Below are positions 47,136 to 57,289 of a stretch of DNA of 64,000 bases, piece by piece. The position numbers were made by a program, and so were the translations under genes. The stretch lies in NCBI GenBank assembly GCA_029202445.1, contig CP119321.1, positions 744,001 to 808,000 on the forward strand, given 5' to 3'. Positions within the stretch are counted from its first letter, which is position 1; each line of letters opens with the position of its first letter. A model generated the notes under the pieces. The model saw only the letters and a list, made by a program, of their open reading frames with translations. It was not told where the DNA came from and did not search any database. This stretch comes from Candidatus Microbacterium phytovorans. GTDB lineage: Bacteria; Actinomycetota; Actinomycetes; Actinomycetales; Microbacteriaceae.

Positions 47136-48731
47136 GTGACTTCCGTTCCCGAAGAACCCACAACGACCGAGCCCACGGCCGAGGAGTCCCCTGTGGACCC
47201 GTCGGCGCAGGCACCCGCAGCCGATGAGTCGGCCGCGGAGCAGCCGACTCCCGAGGTGGGGGTCGCCGACGAGCCGGCCGCCGAGAAGCCGGCTGAGCAG
47301 CCGGCCGCAGAGGTGTCGGCTGAGGAACCGGCCGCCGACCAATCGGCGACGCACGAGCCGGCCACGGAGGAGGACTCGCAGCCCGCTGCCTCTCCGGCGC
47401 CCATCCCCCGTCCCCGGCCGGGTGTTCCGCTGCCGCGCGCGCCGCGACCCGTGCCGACGGCGGTGGCTTCGGCGCCGCTCGCTCCCGCCCTCGCCGACAG
47501 CGCACCCAGCGGTGACTGGGGTCGTGTCGAAGACGACGGCACGGTTTCCGTCCGCGAGGGAGATGAGTGGCGCGTCGTCGGTCAGTATCCCGACGGCACC
47601 CCCGCCGAGGCGCTCGCGTACTTCGAGCGGAAGTTCACCGATCTCGCGAGCGAGGTCGCCTTGATCGAAGCGCGTCACCGTCGTGGCGGCGCGTCGGCAT
47701 CCGACCTGCGCAGCACCCTCAAGACCGTTCGCGAGCGCGTCACAGGGGCGGCTGCTGTCGGCGACCTCGCGTCGCTCGAGGCGCGGCTCTCGGTGCTCGA
47801 CTCGGCGCTCAGCGAAGCATCGGCCGAGGAGGCCGCGGCCCAGCGGGAGGCCGTCGACGCCGCCATCGCGGAGCGCACGGCGCTCGTCGAGCAGATCGAG
47901 GGGATCGCCGCGCGCGACCCTCGTTCGATTCAGTGGAAGCAGACGTCCGCGGAAGTCACCGAACTGTTCGAGAAGTGGCAGGCTCACCAGGCCACCGGTC
48001 CCCGGCTCCCGAAGAACGTCGGACAGCAGCTGTGGAAGCGATTCCGCGACGCTCGCGCGGTGTTCGATCGTCACCGCCGCGAGTTCTACGCGAGCCTCGA
48101 CGAGACGCACAAGTCGGCCCGCGACGCGAAGGCTGCCCTCGTCGAGCGCGCGGAGGCGCTGGCATCCCGCGGAGAGGACGGCATCACCGCCTACCGGGGG
48201 CTCCTCGACCAGTGGAAGTCGGCGGGACGCGCCGGCAAGAAGGCCGACGATGCGCTGTGGGCGCGGTTCAAGGCTGCGGGCGACGCCCTGTATGGAGCGC
48301 GCGCCGAGCGCGAGCACGCCGACGCTGAGGCTTCCAAGGAGAAGATCGAGGCGAAGCGGGCGCTCCTGGCCGAAGCCGCCGCCGTGCCGAAGGAGAAGGA
48401 CACCGCGAAGGCACGTGCACTCCTCACCGGCATCCAGCGTCGCTGGGACGACATCGGCCGCGTTTTCCCCCGGGAGGCCGAGCGCGGACTCGACGACGAC
48501 CTGCGCAAGATCGAGCAGGGTCTCAAGGCGCGGGAAGACGCCGACTGGAAGAGCAACAACCCCGAGACGAAGGCGCGTCAGAACGACATGACGCAGCAGC
48601 TCCACGACGCCATCGCGAAGCTCGAAGACGAGGTCGAAGCCGCCAAGAAGACGAAGGACAAGGCGAAGATCGCGAAGGCCGAGGAAGCGCTGGCTGCGCG
48701 AAAGGCGTGGCTCTCCGCTCTCGGGGGCTGA
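47136..48731 (+). CDS. DUF349 domain protein
   Basis: This 531-residue protein has an acidic, Ala/Pro/Glu-rich N-terminal region of about 130 residues that looks disordered, then several charged helical repeats of the DUF349 type (FKAAGDALYGARAERE; WKQTSAEVTELFEKWQAHQATG), and a coiled-coil C terminus (HDAIAKLEDEVEAAKKTKDKAKIAKAEEAL). DUF349 proteins are conserved next to rel in actinobacteria and their function is unproven; an RNA- or ribosome-linked role is only inferred. I chose the GTG at 47136, 8 nt after GAGG; another GTG at 47127 has no such site. Confidence 0.88.
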   Translation: MTSVPEEPTTTEPTAEESPVDPSAQAPAADESAAEQPTPEVGVADEPAAEKPAEQPAAEVSAEEPAADQSATHEPATEEDSQPAASPAPIPRPRPGVPLPRAPRPVPTAVASAPLAPALADSAPSGDWGRVEDDGTVSVREGDEWRVVGQYPDGTPAEALAYFERKFTDLASEVALIEARHRRGGASASDLRSTLKTVRERVTGAAAVGDLASLEARLSVLDSALSEASAEEAAAQREAVDAAIAERTALVEQIEGIAARDPRSIQWKQTSAEVTELFEKWQAHQATGPRLPKNVGQQLWKRFRDARAVFDRHRREFYASLDETHKSARDAKAALVERAEALASRGEDGITAYRGLLDQWKSAGRAGKKADDALWARFKAAGDALYGARAEREHADAEASKEKIEAKRALLAEAAAVPKEKDTAKARALLTGIQRRWDDIGRVFPREAERGLDDDLRKIEQGLKAREDADWKSNNPETKARQNDMTQQLHDAIAKLEDEVEAAKKTKDKAKIAKAEEALAARKAWLSALGG

Positions 48732-48820
48732 GCACTCCTCCCCTGCCGTGGTCGCGGCGGACTGTCCACAGATGACCATCTGCCGTCGCACGACGCGCCC
48801 GACTCGGGCAGAGTGCGGGG

Positions 48821-49372
48821 ATGCCATGGCCTTTCCTCTACTTCCCCGACGGCCCGCTTTCCTCCGCCGAGCTGGGTGCTGCTCGTCTTGACGGTGACCT
48901 CGTCGAGGTCGGCGAGGCCTTCATGCCGGCCGATGCGGTCGAGACGGCGGAGCTCCGGGCCGGTTCGCTCGGGCGCGTCGTCGGAGCGCGGTGGGCGCTC
49001 ACGCATGAGTCGGCGGGCTGGGTGCACGGGGCGTTTCCGGAGCCGCCCGCGGTTCACTGCGTGCAGCGGTGTGTCGCCACCCGCTCGCAGACCGTGCTCG
49101 ACGGGCGCCTGCGCTATCGCGACGTCAGGATCCCCGTGGGGGACGTGCAATGGGTCGGCGGCGTTGCCGTGTCCACCGTCGTGCGCACCTTCGTCGACCT
49201 GCTGCGCGACCGGGTTCTCGACCAGGGCGACTCCGACCGCACCGTGCGTTCGATGCTCGAGTGGCGACCAGGCCTTGCCGCCGAGGGACTCCTGTGGCTC
49301 GAGCAGGCGGGCCCCGTGCACCACAAGCGAGCTGCGCAGGAGTACCTGCGCGCGGCCGTCAGGAAGACGTGA
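48821..49372 (+). CDS. AbiEi-like protein without a partner toxin
   Basis: This 183-residue protein has the features of the C-terminal part of AbiEi-type antitoxins found widely in Microbacteriaceae, in particular [26 protein letters not shown], the element where the family has a conserved processed-antitoxin motif. No N-terminal winged-helix is evident and no AbiEii toxin gene is adjacent. The ATG at 48821 starts 89 bp after the DUF349 gene. Its last 14 bp overlap the 3' end of rel on the opposite strand. The family assignment is tentative. Confidence 0.65.
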   Translation: MPWPFLYFPDGPLSSAELGAARLDGDLVEVGEAFMPADAVETAELRAGSLGRVVGARWALTHESAGWVHGAFPEPPAVHCVQRCVATRSQTVLDGRLRYRDVRIPVGDVQWVGGVAVSTVVRTFVDLLRDRVLDQGDSDRTVRSMLEWRPGLAAEGLLWLEQAGPVHHKRAAQEYLRAAVRKT

Positions 49373-51623
49373 CGCGGTACACGTCGTAGACGGCGTCGAT
49401 TCGCCGCACGGCGTTCAGCACGCGGTCGAGGTGGACGATGTCGCCCATCTCGAAGACGTACCGGCTGAGCGCCAGCCGGTCGTTGTTGGTCTGCACGGAT
49501 GCCGAAAGGATGTTGACGTGATGCTCGCTGAGCACCCGGGTGATGTCGCTGAGAAGACCCGACCGGTCGAGGGCTTCGACCTGGATGTGGACGAGGAAGA
49601 CGCTCTTCGTCGTCGGCGCCCATGAGACATCGATCATGCGGTCGGGATCGTCCTTCAACGACTTCACGTTCGTGCAGTCGCTCCGGTGAACCGACACCCC
49701 GCTCCCGCGGGTGACGAAGCCGACGATCTCGTCGCCGGGGACCGGCGTACAGCACTTGGCGAGCTTGACGAGGATGTCCGGCGCGCCGCGCACGAGCACG
49801 CCGGAGTCACCGCCGCGGGGCGCCTTGGATCGTCCGACCACCGGGAGGTCGATGGGTCCTGTGCTGGTGTCCTCCTGTGCGCTGACGAGCGATGTGACCT
49901 TCTCGATCACGGACTGCGTGGATACGTGACCTTCGCCCACGGCCGCGTATAGGGCCGTGACGTCCTCGTAGCGCAGCTGATGGGCCACCTCGGTGAAGGA
50001 GTCCTGACTCATCAGCCGTTGCAGCGGCAGGTTCTGTCGACGCATCGCGCGGGCGATGGCATCCTTGCCCTGATCGACGGCCTCTTCACGGCGTTCCTTG
50101 GTGAACCAGCCGCGGATCTTGCTGCGGGCGCGCGTGGACTTGACGAAGCCCAGCCAATCCTGACTCGGGCCGGCGTCGGGATTCTTCGACGTGAAGACCT
50201 CGACGACGTCGCCGGAGTGCAGCTCGGACTCCAGCGGCACGAGGCGGCCGTTGACCTTGGCCCCCATCGTGCGGTGTCCGACTTCGGTGTGCACGGCGTA
50301 CGCGAAGTCGACGGGAGTGCCTCCCGCGGGAAGGCCGATGACGCGACCCTTGGGCGTGAAGACGTAGACCTCTTTCGCACCGATCTCGAACCTCAGCGAG
50401 TCGAGGAACTCACCGGGGTCGGCGGTCTCGGCCTGCCAGTCCGAGATGTGGGCGAGCCACGCCATGTCGGTGTCGACCGACTTCTCGTCGGTCTTGCCCC
50501 CGCTCATCCGCTCCTTGTACTTCCAGTGGGCGGCCACGCCGTACTCGGCCTGCTGGTGCATCTCGTTGGTGCGGATCTGAATCTCGACCGTGCGTCCGCC
50601 GGGGCCGATGACCGTCGTGTGGAGAGACTGGTAGAGGTTGAACTTCGGGGTGGCGATGTAGTCCTTGAAACGGCCGGGCAGTGGCGTCCAGCGCGCGTGG
50701 ATCGCCCCCAGGACCGCGTAGCAGTCGCGGACCGTGTTGACGAGCACGCGGATGCCGATGAGATCGTAGATGTCGTCGAACTCGCGGCCGCGCACGACCA
50801 TCTTCTGGTACACCGAGTACAGCTGCTTGGGGCGCCCCATGATCCGCCCGCGGATGCGGAGATCGCGCAGATCTGCTTCCACCGCGTCGATCACGTTCTG
50901 GACGTACTGCTCCCGCTGCGGTGTGCGCTGCTTCACCAGGCTGTCGATCTCGACGTACAGCTTCGGGTGGAGCACGGCGAACGAGAGGTCTTCCAGCTCG
51001 CTCTTGATCGCTTGGATGCCGAGACGATGCGCGAGCGGCGCATAGATCTCGAGCGTCTCGGTCGCCTTCTTCGCTGCCTTCTCGGGCGGCACGAAGCCCC
51101 AGGTGCGGGCGTTGTGGAGACGGTCGGCGAGTTTGATCAGGAGCACGCGGATGTCTTTCGACATCGCGACGATCATCTTGCGGACGGTCTCGGATTGGGC
51201 GGCGTCGCCGTACTTGACCTTGTCCAGCTTGGTGACACCGTCGACGAGCATCGCGACTTCGTCACCGAACTCGGTGCGCAACTGATCGAGCCCGTACTCG
51301 GTGTCCTCGACGGTGTCGTGCAAGAGGGCGGCCGCGATCGCCCTCGGTCCCAATCCCAGATCCGCGAGGATCTGCGCGACGGCGAGCGGATGCGTGATGT
51401 AAGGCTCGCCGCTCTGACGCTTCTGCGCGGCGTGCGCTCGAGCCGCGACGTGGTAGGCACGCTCGATGATGGCGACATCACCCTTGGGATGATGCGTGCG
51501 CACCGTCCGGATGAGCTGCTCGACTCCGTTGCGCGACGGAGCTCGGGAGAACAGACGAGGAACGAGGCGACGCAGCGAACTCGGCGGCGGGTTCTGGGCC
51601 GCGGACGGCACGGTTTCGGTCAT
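49359..51623 (-). CDS. relA: Bifunctional (p)ppGpp synthetase/hydrolase Rel
   Basis: Rel makes and degrades the alarmone (p)ppGpp in response to amino acid starvation. The 754-residue protein has an HD hydrolase domain ([12 protein letters not shown]), the synthetase domain ([13 protein letters not shown] and [11 protein letters not shown]), a TGS domain ([21 protein letters not shown]) and a C-terminal ACT domain. The intact HD motif and the RFKD loop together indicate a bifunctional Rel rather than a synthesis-only RelA. The gene follows secF by 55 bp and converges on the AbiEi-like gene. Confidence 0.97.
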   Translation of the reverse strand: MTETVPSAAQNPPPSSLRRLVPRLFSRAPSRNGVEQLIRTVRTHHPKGDVAIIERAYHVAARAHAAQKRQSGEPYITHPLAVAQILADLGLGPRAIAAALLHDTVEDTEYGLDQLRTEFGDEVAMLVDGVTKLDKVKYGDAAQSETVRKMIVAMSKDIRVLLIKLADRLHNARTWGFVPPEKAAKKATETLEIYAPLAHRLGIQAIKSELEDLSFAVLHPKLYVEIDSLVKQRTPQREQYVQNVIDAVEADLRDLRIRGRIMGRPKQLYSVYQKMVVRGREFDDIYDLIGIRVLVNTVRDCYAVLGAIHARWTPLPGRFKDYIATPKFNLYQSLHTTVIGPGGRTVEIQIRTNEMHQQAEYGVAAHWKYKERMSGGKTDEKSVDTDMAWLAHISDWQAETADPGEFLDSLRFEIGAKEVYVFTPKGRVIGLPAGGTPVDFAYAVHTEVGHRTMGAKVNGRLVPLESELHSGDVVEVFTSKNPDAGPSQDWLGFVKSTRARSKIRGWFTKERREEAVDQGKDAIARAMRRQNLPLQRLMSQDSFTEVAHQLRYEDVTALYAAVGEGHVSTQSVIEKVTSLVSAQEDTSTGPIDLPVVGRSKAPRGGDSGVLVRGAPDILVKLAKCCTPVPGDEIVGFVTRGSGVSVHRSDCTNVKSLKDDPDRMIDVSWAPTTKSVFLVHIQVEALDRSGLLSDITRVLSEHHVNILSASVQTNNDRLALSRYVFEMGDIVHLDRVLNAVRRIDAVYDVYRVTSS

Positions 51624-51678
51624 CAGGTCACCTCCGCCGTGTCAGAACCCGTCAATCCTACGCCCGCTGCTCTCCCGT

Positions 51679-52668
51679 TCAGGCCGTCGCCAGAGCCTTC
51701 TCGCGTGCGGCGAGGATGCGCGCATCGCGAGCCTGGATGTCCGCCTCGTTCTCCCGCATGAGCGAGAAGAGCGGGGCGGCCACGAACAGCGTCGAGTAGG
51801 CCGCCACGATCGTTCCGACGAAAATCGACAGCGAGATGTCGGTGAGGGTCTGAGCACCGAGCCACAGGGCGCCGATGAAGAGGATCGCACCGGTCGGGAG
51901 CGCCGCGACCACCGTCGTGTTGATCGACCTGATCAGCGTCTGATTCACCGCGAGGTTGACGGACTCTCCGAATGTGCGTCCGGACTTCTCACCGTCCTCG
52001 TGGGTGTTCTCACGGATCTTGTCGAAGACGACGGTCGTGTCGTAGAGCGAATACGACAGGATCGTCAGGAAGCCGATGACGGCCGCGGGCGAGATCTCGA
52101 ATCCGAAGACCGCGTACACACCGACGGTGATGACGAGCACGTCGACGAGGCCGATGATGGCTGCGACGGACATCTTCCACGTGCGGAAGTAAATCGCGAG
52201 GATCATGAAGGTCAGCGCGAGGAAGATCGCCAGACCCCACAGGGACTGCCGGGTGACGTCCTGGCCCCAGCTGGGTCCGATGAACGACGAGCTCACGCTG
52301 TCCAGATCCACGCCGTAGATCTCCGCGAGAGCGGCGGTGACCGCACGCGTGTCGGGGTCGGTCATCTGGTCGGTCTGAACGCGCACCGCGTCGTCGCCGA
52401 TCGTCGTGACCTTCGTCGCGGCACCGGGGACGACCGACTGCACGGCTTCCGTCGCGAGCGTCTGGTCGGGAGAGGCCACGTCGTTGACGGTGAACTGCGA
52501 GCCGCCGGTGAACTCGATGGAGAACTGCACGGGTCGGAACACGGGCACGAGCGCCGCGCCGATCACGAGCACCGCGGCGATGATGAACCAGAGGCGGCGC
52601 CGCCCGACGAACGGGAAGGACGTCTTGCCGGTGTAGAGGTCGTTACCGAGCTCGTTCATGGAGCGCAT
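51679..52668 (-). CDS. secF: Protein translocase subunit SecF
   Basis: SecF works with SecD to use the proton gradient for protein export. The 329-residue protein has six membrane segments, a periplasmic domain near the N terminus (SIEFTGGSQFTVNDV), and the D-x5-YDT-type motif in ILSYSLYDTTVVFDKIRENT. Its start shares one base with the secD stop (TGATG); Met4 is a possible alternative. The yajC-secD-secF group is conserved. Confidence 0.97.
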   Translation of the reverse strand: MRSMNELGNDLYTGKTSFPFVGRRRLWFIIAAVLVIGAALVPVFRPVQFSIEFTGGSQFTVNDVASPDQTLATEAVQSVVPGAATKVTTIGDDAVRVQTDQMTDPDTRAVTAALAEIYGVDLDSVSSSFIGPSWGQDVTRQSLWGLAIFLALTFMILAIYFRTWKMSVAAIIGLVDVLVITVGVYAVFGFEISPAAVIGFLTILSYSLYDTTVVFDKIRENTHEDGEKSGRTFGESVNLAVNQTLIRSINTTVVAALPTGAILFIGALWLGAQTLTDISLSIFVGTIVAAYSTLFVAAPLFSLMRENEADIQARDARILAAREKALATA

Positions 52669-54401
52669 CAGTCGTCTCCCTCCGTCGTCGAGCGGCTATC
52701 GCTGCTCTGCTGGGCGAGCTTTCGTTCCGCGATGGTCTGTCGGCGTTCGGCCTCACCGCGCGACTTGGACGCCCGGCGCTGGGCGGCACTGCGTCCGCCC
52801 GCGTCGACGGGAGCCCGGAACTGCGCACGGCCGCGATAGACGGCGCCGAGCGCCTCGGGGTCGAGACCGGAGAGCGGGTGTCCTCCCCCGAAGAACCGGG
52901 TGCGCGCGAGCAGCTGCAGCACCGGATGCGTGAAGAGGATGAAGATGCCGATGTCGATCAGCGTCGTGAGCCCGAGCGTGAACGCGAAGCCCTTCACGGT
53001 GGCGTCGGCCAGGATGTACAGCACGACGGCGGCGAGGATGTTGATCGACTTGGAGATGTAGATCGTGCGCTTCGCGCGACCCCAACCGTCTTCGACGGCG
53101 CTCGTGATCGACTTCCCGTCGCGGAGCTCGTCTCTGATGCGTTCGAAGTACACGATGAACGAGTCGGCCGTGAAGCCGATCGTCACGATCAGTCCCGCGA
53201 CGCCCGCCAGCGACAGACGGAAGCCCATGCGCCAGGCCAGGATGCACAGCGTGATGTAGGTGAGAACACCCATGACGACGAGTGAAGCGATAATGACGAA
53301 GCCGAGCGCTCGATAGACCACGAGCGAGTAGATCGCGACCAGGAGGAGTCCGATGAGCCCGGCGATGAGACCGATCTGCAGCTGCTGCGAGCCGAGCGTC
53401 GCCGAGATCGAGTTGGAGCTCTGCACCTCGAAGCTGAGTGGGAGAGCCCCGTACTTCAGCTGGTCGGCGAGGACCTTCGATGTCTCCTGCGTGAAGTTGC
53501 CGGTGATCTGCGGCTTGCCGTCGAGGATGACGGCGTTCATCGACGGTGCGGAGAGCACCGACCCGTCGAGGACGAAGGCGAACTGGTTCAGCGGAGCAGT
53601 GGCGCCGTAGAGCCGCTGGCTGATCTTGCCGAAGGTCTCCGTGCCCTCCCCGTCGAAGACGATGTTGACGGCCCACTGGTTGTTCTGCGTGTTCAGGCCG
53701 TTCGATGCGTCCGAGATCGACGAACCATCCAGTTCCACGGGTCCGAGGATGTACTTCGCAGAGCCGTCGTCCTGACACGTGATGAGCGGCTGATCTGCCG
53801 GTTCGGTTGCCGGCGAGTTGTCGGGGTTGGTGCAGTCGTACGCGAGGAATTCGGCGTAGAGAGCGTCGGTGATCCAGCTCGGGTCGCTGCCGTTGCTGGG
53901 CTCGGCCGTGGGGGTCGCGTTGAGGGTCGGGTCGGGGCTCGGGTACGGCGTCTCGTTCCCATCGTCGCCGACGTAGGACGTCGCCGGTGTGCCCGTGTAG
54001 AGCACCGCTCGCAGCTGGAGCTGTGCGGATGCCTCGATCCGGTTGCGCGTCTCCTCGTCGGCCTGACCGGGCACCTGCACGACGATCTGGTTTCCGGCCT
54101 GCGTCGTGATGTCGGCTTCGCCGACCCCCGACGCGTCGACGCGCTGACGGATGATCGACGCAGCCTGGTCCATCTGCTCCGTCGACGGCGGATTGCCGTC
54201 GGGAGTGGTGGCCTGAAGGATGATCTGGGTGCCGCCCTGCAGGTCGAGCGCGAGCTCGGGGGCCCAGGAGCTGCCGGGGTTGCCCTCGGAGTCCGTGAAG
54301 ACGTAGACACCGAGAGCGTTGATCCCGAACAGGAGCGCCGTGAGCACCAGCAGTCCGGTCAGGGCGCGCCAGGCATGGCGAACAGGGGTGGGAGCGGCCA
54401 C
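52668..54401 (-). CDS. secD: Protein translocase subunit SecD
   Basis: SecD has one N-terminal membrane helix, a large outer domain with LDLQGGTQIILQA, and five C-terminal membrane segments containing GFTADSFIVYFERIRDE. In the 577-residue protein the outer domain carries an inserted Thr/Pro/Ser-rich loop (near residues 140-160, PSPDPTLNATPTAEPSNGS). The C-terminal cytoplasmic tail of about 60 residues is basic and repetitive, a common actinobacterial extension. The start is a GTG at 54401. Confidence 0.97.
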   Translation of the reverse strand: MAAPTPVRHAWRALTGLLVLTALLFGINALGVYVFTDSEGNPGSSWAPELALDLQGGTQIILQATTPDGNPPSTEQMDQAASIIRQRVDASGVGEADITTQAGNQIVVQVPGQADEETRNRIEASAQLQLRAVLYTGTPATSYVGDDGNETPYPSPDPTLNATPTAEPSNGSDPSWITDALYAEFLAYDCTNPDNSPATEPADQPLITCQDDGSAKYILGPVELDGSSISDASNGLNTQNNQWAVNIVFDGEGTETFGKISQRLYGATAPLNQFAFVLDGSVLSAPSMNAVILDGKPQITGNFTQETSKVLADQLKYGALPLSFEVQSSNSISATLGSQQLQIGLIAGLIGLLLVAIYSLVVYRALGFVIIASLVVMGVLTYITLCILAWRMGFRLSLAGVAGLIVTIGFTADSFIVYFERIRDELRDGKSITSAVEDGWGRAKRTIYISKSINILAAVVLYILADATVKGFAFTLGLTTLIDIGIFILFTHPVLQLLARTRFFGGGHPLSGLDPEALGAVYRGRAQFRAPVDAGGRSAAQRRASKSRGEAERRQTIAERKLAQQSSDSRSTTEGDD

Positions 54402-54434
54402 GGAGAGTCCTTCTTGAGAACGACGGAAGCGGTG

Positions 54435-54878
54435 TCAGGCCCGGGGCTTGTCGTCGGCGTCGGGGGTGACGTCCGAGTCCGTAGCCGCAACCGGGTCGGC
54501 CTCGACGGCATCCGTCTCGGCCTCGACGTACTCGTCTTCGGTGACGGGCTCGTCGTCCTCGACGACGCGAATGATCGCCTGGCTGTGCACCTCGATCTCG
54601 ACACCCGGCGCGAGCGCGATGATGGCGGGGCGTGAGAGGTCGTCGGCGTCGAACGACACGAGCGTGCCGTAGAGGCCGCCCTGCAGAAGCACCTTGACTC
54701 CCGGGACCATGGCCCGCTGCTTGCTCTCCTGCTCTGCCTTCATCCGCGCGGAGCGGCGACGCGAGCTCCAGAACATGAACACGATGAGAGCCAGCAGGAG
54801 GAGGAGCATTCCGTACTGGGCGAAGAACGAGGAGACCGGGTCCATCTGGGGCGCGTCCTGCGACGTTGCGAAGATCAT
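54435..54878 (-). CDS. yajC: Preprotein translocase accessory subunit YajC
   Basis: YajC is a single-pass membrane protein that associates with SecDF. The 147-residue protein has one helix (about 22-41, QYGMLLLLLALIVFMFWSSRRR), a small cytoplasmic beta domain (VPGVKVLLQGGLYGTLVSFD), and an acidic tail of about 40 residues. A candidate -10 lies 75 bp upstream, at the end of ruvB. Confidence 0.94.
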   Translation of the reverse strand: MIFATSQDAPQMDPVSSFFAQYGMLLLLLALIVFMFWSSRRRSARMKAEQESKQRAMVPGVKVLLQGGLYGTLVSFDADDLSRPAIIALAPGVEIEVHSQAIIRVVEDDEPVTEDEYVEAETDAVEADPVAATDSDVTPDADDKPRA

Positions 54879-54952
54879 GGAGTAAGGGCGCCTTTCACGA
54901 CGGGCATGCCGCGCGAAGCGGCCAACAAGGGATCTGGCGAGAGCCTTCAGTG

Positions 54953-54958
54953 ATTATA
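54953..54958 (-). promoter_or_regulatory. Consensus TATAAT before yajC
   Basis: A perfect TATAAT lies on the minus strand at 54958-54953, and its central bases form part of the TAA stop codon of ruvB. No good -35 is seen at the usual distance. It could drive yajC-secD-secF. Confidence 0.4.
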
Positions 54959-55988
54959 GGTCATCGAATCTCAGCGCCTCGTCGGCACGAGGAACGCGCA
55001 GGTGCGCGTAGGCCTCGGGAGTGGCGACGCGCCCGCGGGGTGTGCGCCCGAGGAACCCGATGCGCACGAGATAGGGCTCCACGACCGATTCGATGGTCTC
55101 GGACTCCTCGCCCACCGTCACCGCGAGGGTGTTGAGCCCCACCGGTCCGCCGCGGAAGCGCCGGATCACGGCGTCGAGCACAGCACGGTCGAGACGATCG
55201 AGACCGATGGCGTCGACGTCGTAGAGCTCCAGGGCCGCGGCGACGTCGGCCTCCGTCGCGGCGTTGCGCCCCGGCCCGCCGTGGACGATGACGTAATCGC
55301 GCACGCGTCGGAGCAGGCGGTTGGCGATGCGAGGCGTTCCGCGCGAACGCCGCGCGATTTCGGCGCGAGCCGCCGCGGGGACGTCGACTCCGAGCATTCC
55401 CGCGGAACGGGCGATCACGAGCTCGAGTTCCGCGGGCTCGTAGTACTCCAGGTGTGCGGTGAATCCGAAGCGGTCGCGCAGAGGGTTGGGAAGGAGGCCC
55501 GAACGCGTCGTCGCCCCCACGAGCGTGAACGGTGCGAGATCGAGGGGGATGCTGGTGGCCCCGGCGCCCTTCCCGACCATGATGTCGATCCGGAAGTCCT
55601 CCATCGCGAGATACAGCATCTCCTCGGCGGACCGAGCCATGCGGTGGACTTCGTCGATGAAGAGAACCTCTCCGGGGACGAGGCTCGAGAGCAGCGCCGC
55701 CAGGTCTCCCGCGTGCTGAATCGCCGGTCCGCTCGACATGCGCAGGGGTCGTTCGCTCTCATGGGCGACGATCATGGCCAGCGTCGTCTTGCCGAGACCG
55801 GGAGGGCCGGACAGAAGTATGTGGTCTGGCGGCCGCTGCTGAATGCGGGCGGCGTCGAGGAGGAGCTGGAGTTGCCCGCGAACCTTCTGCTGGCCGACGA
55901 ACTCGGCCAGCGACGTCGGGCGCAGCGCGCCTTCGACCGCTAGTTCACTCTCGTCTTCGACGAAGGCCGGGTCGCGCTGTTCAGCCAC
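54954..55988 (-). CDS. ruvB: Holliday junction branch migration DNA helicase RuvB
   Basis: RuvB is the AAA+ motor that drives branch migration with RuvA. The 344-residue protein has Walker [10 protein letters not shown], Walker [11 protein letters not shown], the sensor region [14 protein letters not shown], and the C-terminal winged helix ([15 protein letters not shown]). The GTG at 55988 overlaps the ruvA stop by 8 bp, which decides the start; the frame is open further upstream inside ruvA. Confidence 0.97.
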   Translation of the reverse strand: MAEQRDPAFVEDESELAVEGALRPTSLAEFVGQQKVRGQLQLLLDAARIQQRPPDHILLSGPPGLGKTTLAMIVAHESERPLRMSSGPAIQHAGDLAALLSSLVPGEVLFIDEVHRMARSAEEMLYLAMEDFRIDIMVGKGAGATSIPLDLAPFTLVGATTRSGLLPNPLRDRFGFTAHLEYYEPAELELVIARSAGMLGVDVPAAARAEIARRSRGTPRIANRLLRRVRDYVIVHGGPGRNAATEADVAAALELYDVDAIGLDRLDRAVLDAVIRRFRGGPVGLNTLAVTVGEESETIESVVEPYLVRIGFLGRTPRGRVATPEAYAHLRVPRADEALRFDDL

Positions 55989-56598
55989 GTGGGTGCTCCG
56001 CACGTGCGGGACCGAGGTGCGCGAGGGCGAGCTTGAGCAGCGCCGGCACAGATGCCGTCTCGTCCGACTCTGCGAGGACGGTCGAGACCGCGTCCGTGGA
56101 CACGCGCTCGTTCCACCCCAGGGCGACGAGCGCGGCCACCACCTGGTTGCTGAGCGCAGGTGCGGACGTGCCGGCGATCCCCGTGGCGGTTGCGGCAACG
56201 GCGTGCAGCTTCCCCGCCAGTTGGACCACGATGAGCTTCGCCGTCTTCGGCCCGATGCCCGATACGCGGCGGAAGGGCGCGTCGTCTTCGGCGGCGACTG
56301 CCGTCGCGATCTGCGCCACCGTGAGGGAGGAGAGCACTCCGAGTGCCGACTTGGGACCCACGCCCGAGACGGAGAGGAGCTGGCCGAAGACCACGAGCTC
56401 TTCGCGCTCCCGGAATCCGTAGAGCGAGAGCGCGTCTTCGCGGACGATCAGCGTCGTGTGGATGACGATCTCATCGCCCACGTGGAACTCGCGGGCCAGT
56501 TGCGGGGTGACGGCGACGGCGAAACCCACTCCGCCCACGTCGATCACGACGCTCTCGGCGTCGAGGTGCAGCACGCGGCCACGCAGCGATGAGATCAT
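55981..56598 (-). CDS. ruvA: Holliday junction branch migration protein RuvA
   Basis: RuvA binds Holliday junctions as a tetramer and loads RuvB. The 205-residue protein has the N-terminal OB fold ([20 protein letters not shown]), the paired HhH motifs ([15 protein letters not shown] and [15 protein letters not shown]) and a C-terminal UBA-like domain ([14 protein letters not shown]). It lies 57 bp after ruvC. Confidence 0.96.
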   Translation of the reverse strand: MISSLRGRVLHLDAESVVIDVGGVGFAVAVTPQLAREFHVGDEIVIHTTLIVREDALSLYGFREREELVVFGQLLSVSGVGPKSALGVLSSLTVAQIATAVAAEDDAPFRRVSGIGPKTAKLIVVQLAGKLHAVAATATGIAGTSAPALSNQVVAALVALGWNERVSTDAVSTVLAESDETASVPALLKLALAHLGPARAEHPRG

Positions 56599-56655
56599 GC
56601 GGCGAGCCTACGATGCGGTTCGGACATTTGTTCGAGCGACACGCGGCGGCGGTGC

Positions 56656-57222
56656 TCAGCGGCGCGCGAGGCGCTCGGCATCCGCCCACGCTCGCTGAGC
56701 GGGGGTCAGTGCGTCGGACCCGCGGTCCGCACCGGGCGTGCCGCGCCGCCACGCGTGGCACAGGGCGATGGCGAGCGCGTCGGCGGCGTCGGCGGGCTGC
56801 GGGAGAGCATCGAGACGGAGCACGCGCGCGACCATGGTCTGTACCTGGCGCTTGTCGGCAGAGCCGTAGCCGGTGATCGCCGCCTTCACCTCGGATGGGG
56901 TGTGCGTCGCCGCCGGGAGCCCTCGCTCCCCCGCGATCAGCAGCGCGATGCCGCTGGCCTGAGCGGTGCCCATGACGGTCTGGCGGTTCTGCTGCGCGAA
57001 GACACGCTCGACCGCGATGACGTGCGGAGCGTGATCGTCGACGACGGCACGGAGCCCTGCGGCGATGACGGCGAGGCGCTCGTGAATGGGCGCGTCGGGT
57101 TCGCTGCGCACGACGCCCACGTGCACGAGCGAGGCGGAGCGGTCCGCTCTCACGTCGACGACGCCGACGCCGCACCTCGTGAGTCCGGGGTCGATGCCGA
57201 GGACGCGCAGGACGGATGCCAT
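56656..57222 (-). CDS. ruvC: Holliday junction endonuclease RuvC
   Basis: RuvC cleaves Holliday junctions symmetrically. The 188-residue protein contains the catalytic acids in GIDPGLTRCG (Asp11), AVERVF and DAADALAIALCH, all in the expected order. The ATG at 57222 has GTGAGGG just upstream. A 67-bp gap precedes it from yebC. Confidence 0.96.
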   Translation of the reverse strand: MASVLRVLGIDPGLTRCGVGVVDVRADRSASLVHVGVVRSEPDAPIHERLAVIAAGLRAVVDDHAPHVIAVERVFAQQNRQTVMGTAQASGIALLIAGERGLPAATHTPSEVKAAITGYGSADKRQVQTMVARVLRLDALPQPADAADALAIALCHAWRRGTPGADRGSDALTPAQRAWADAERLARR

Positions 57223-57289
57223 CCCCTCACGCTACGCGGCCTGTCTGCGCTCAGTCGTCAGGCACGCGGTGAGACGATGCCCGGTGAGT

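Noticed and set aside
48765-48785. DnaA-box-like CTGTCCACAGA upstream of the AbiEi-like gene
   Set aside because: One isolated near-match without a cluster, and no dnaA or dnaN nearby; not an origin.
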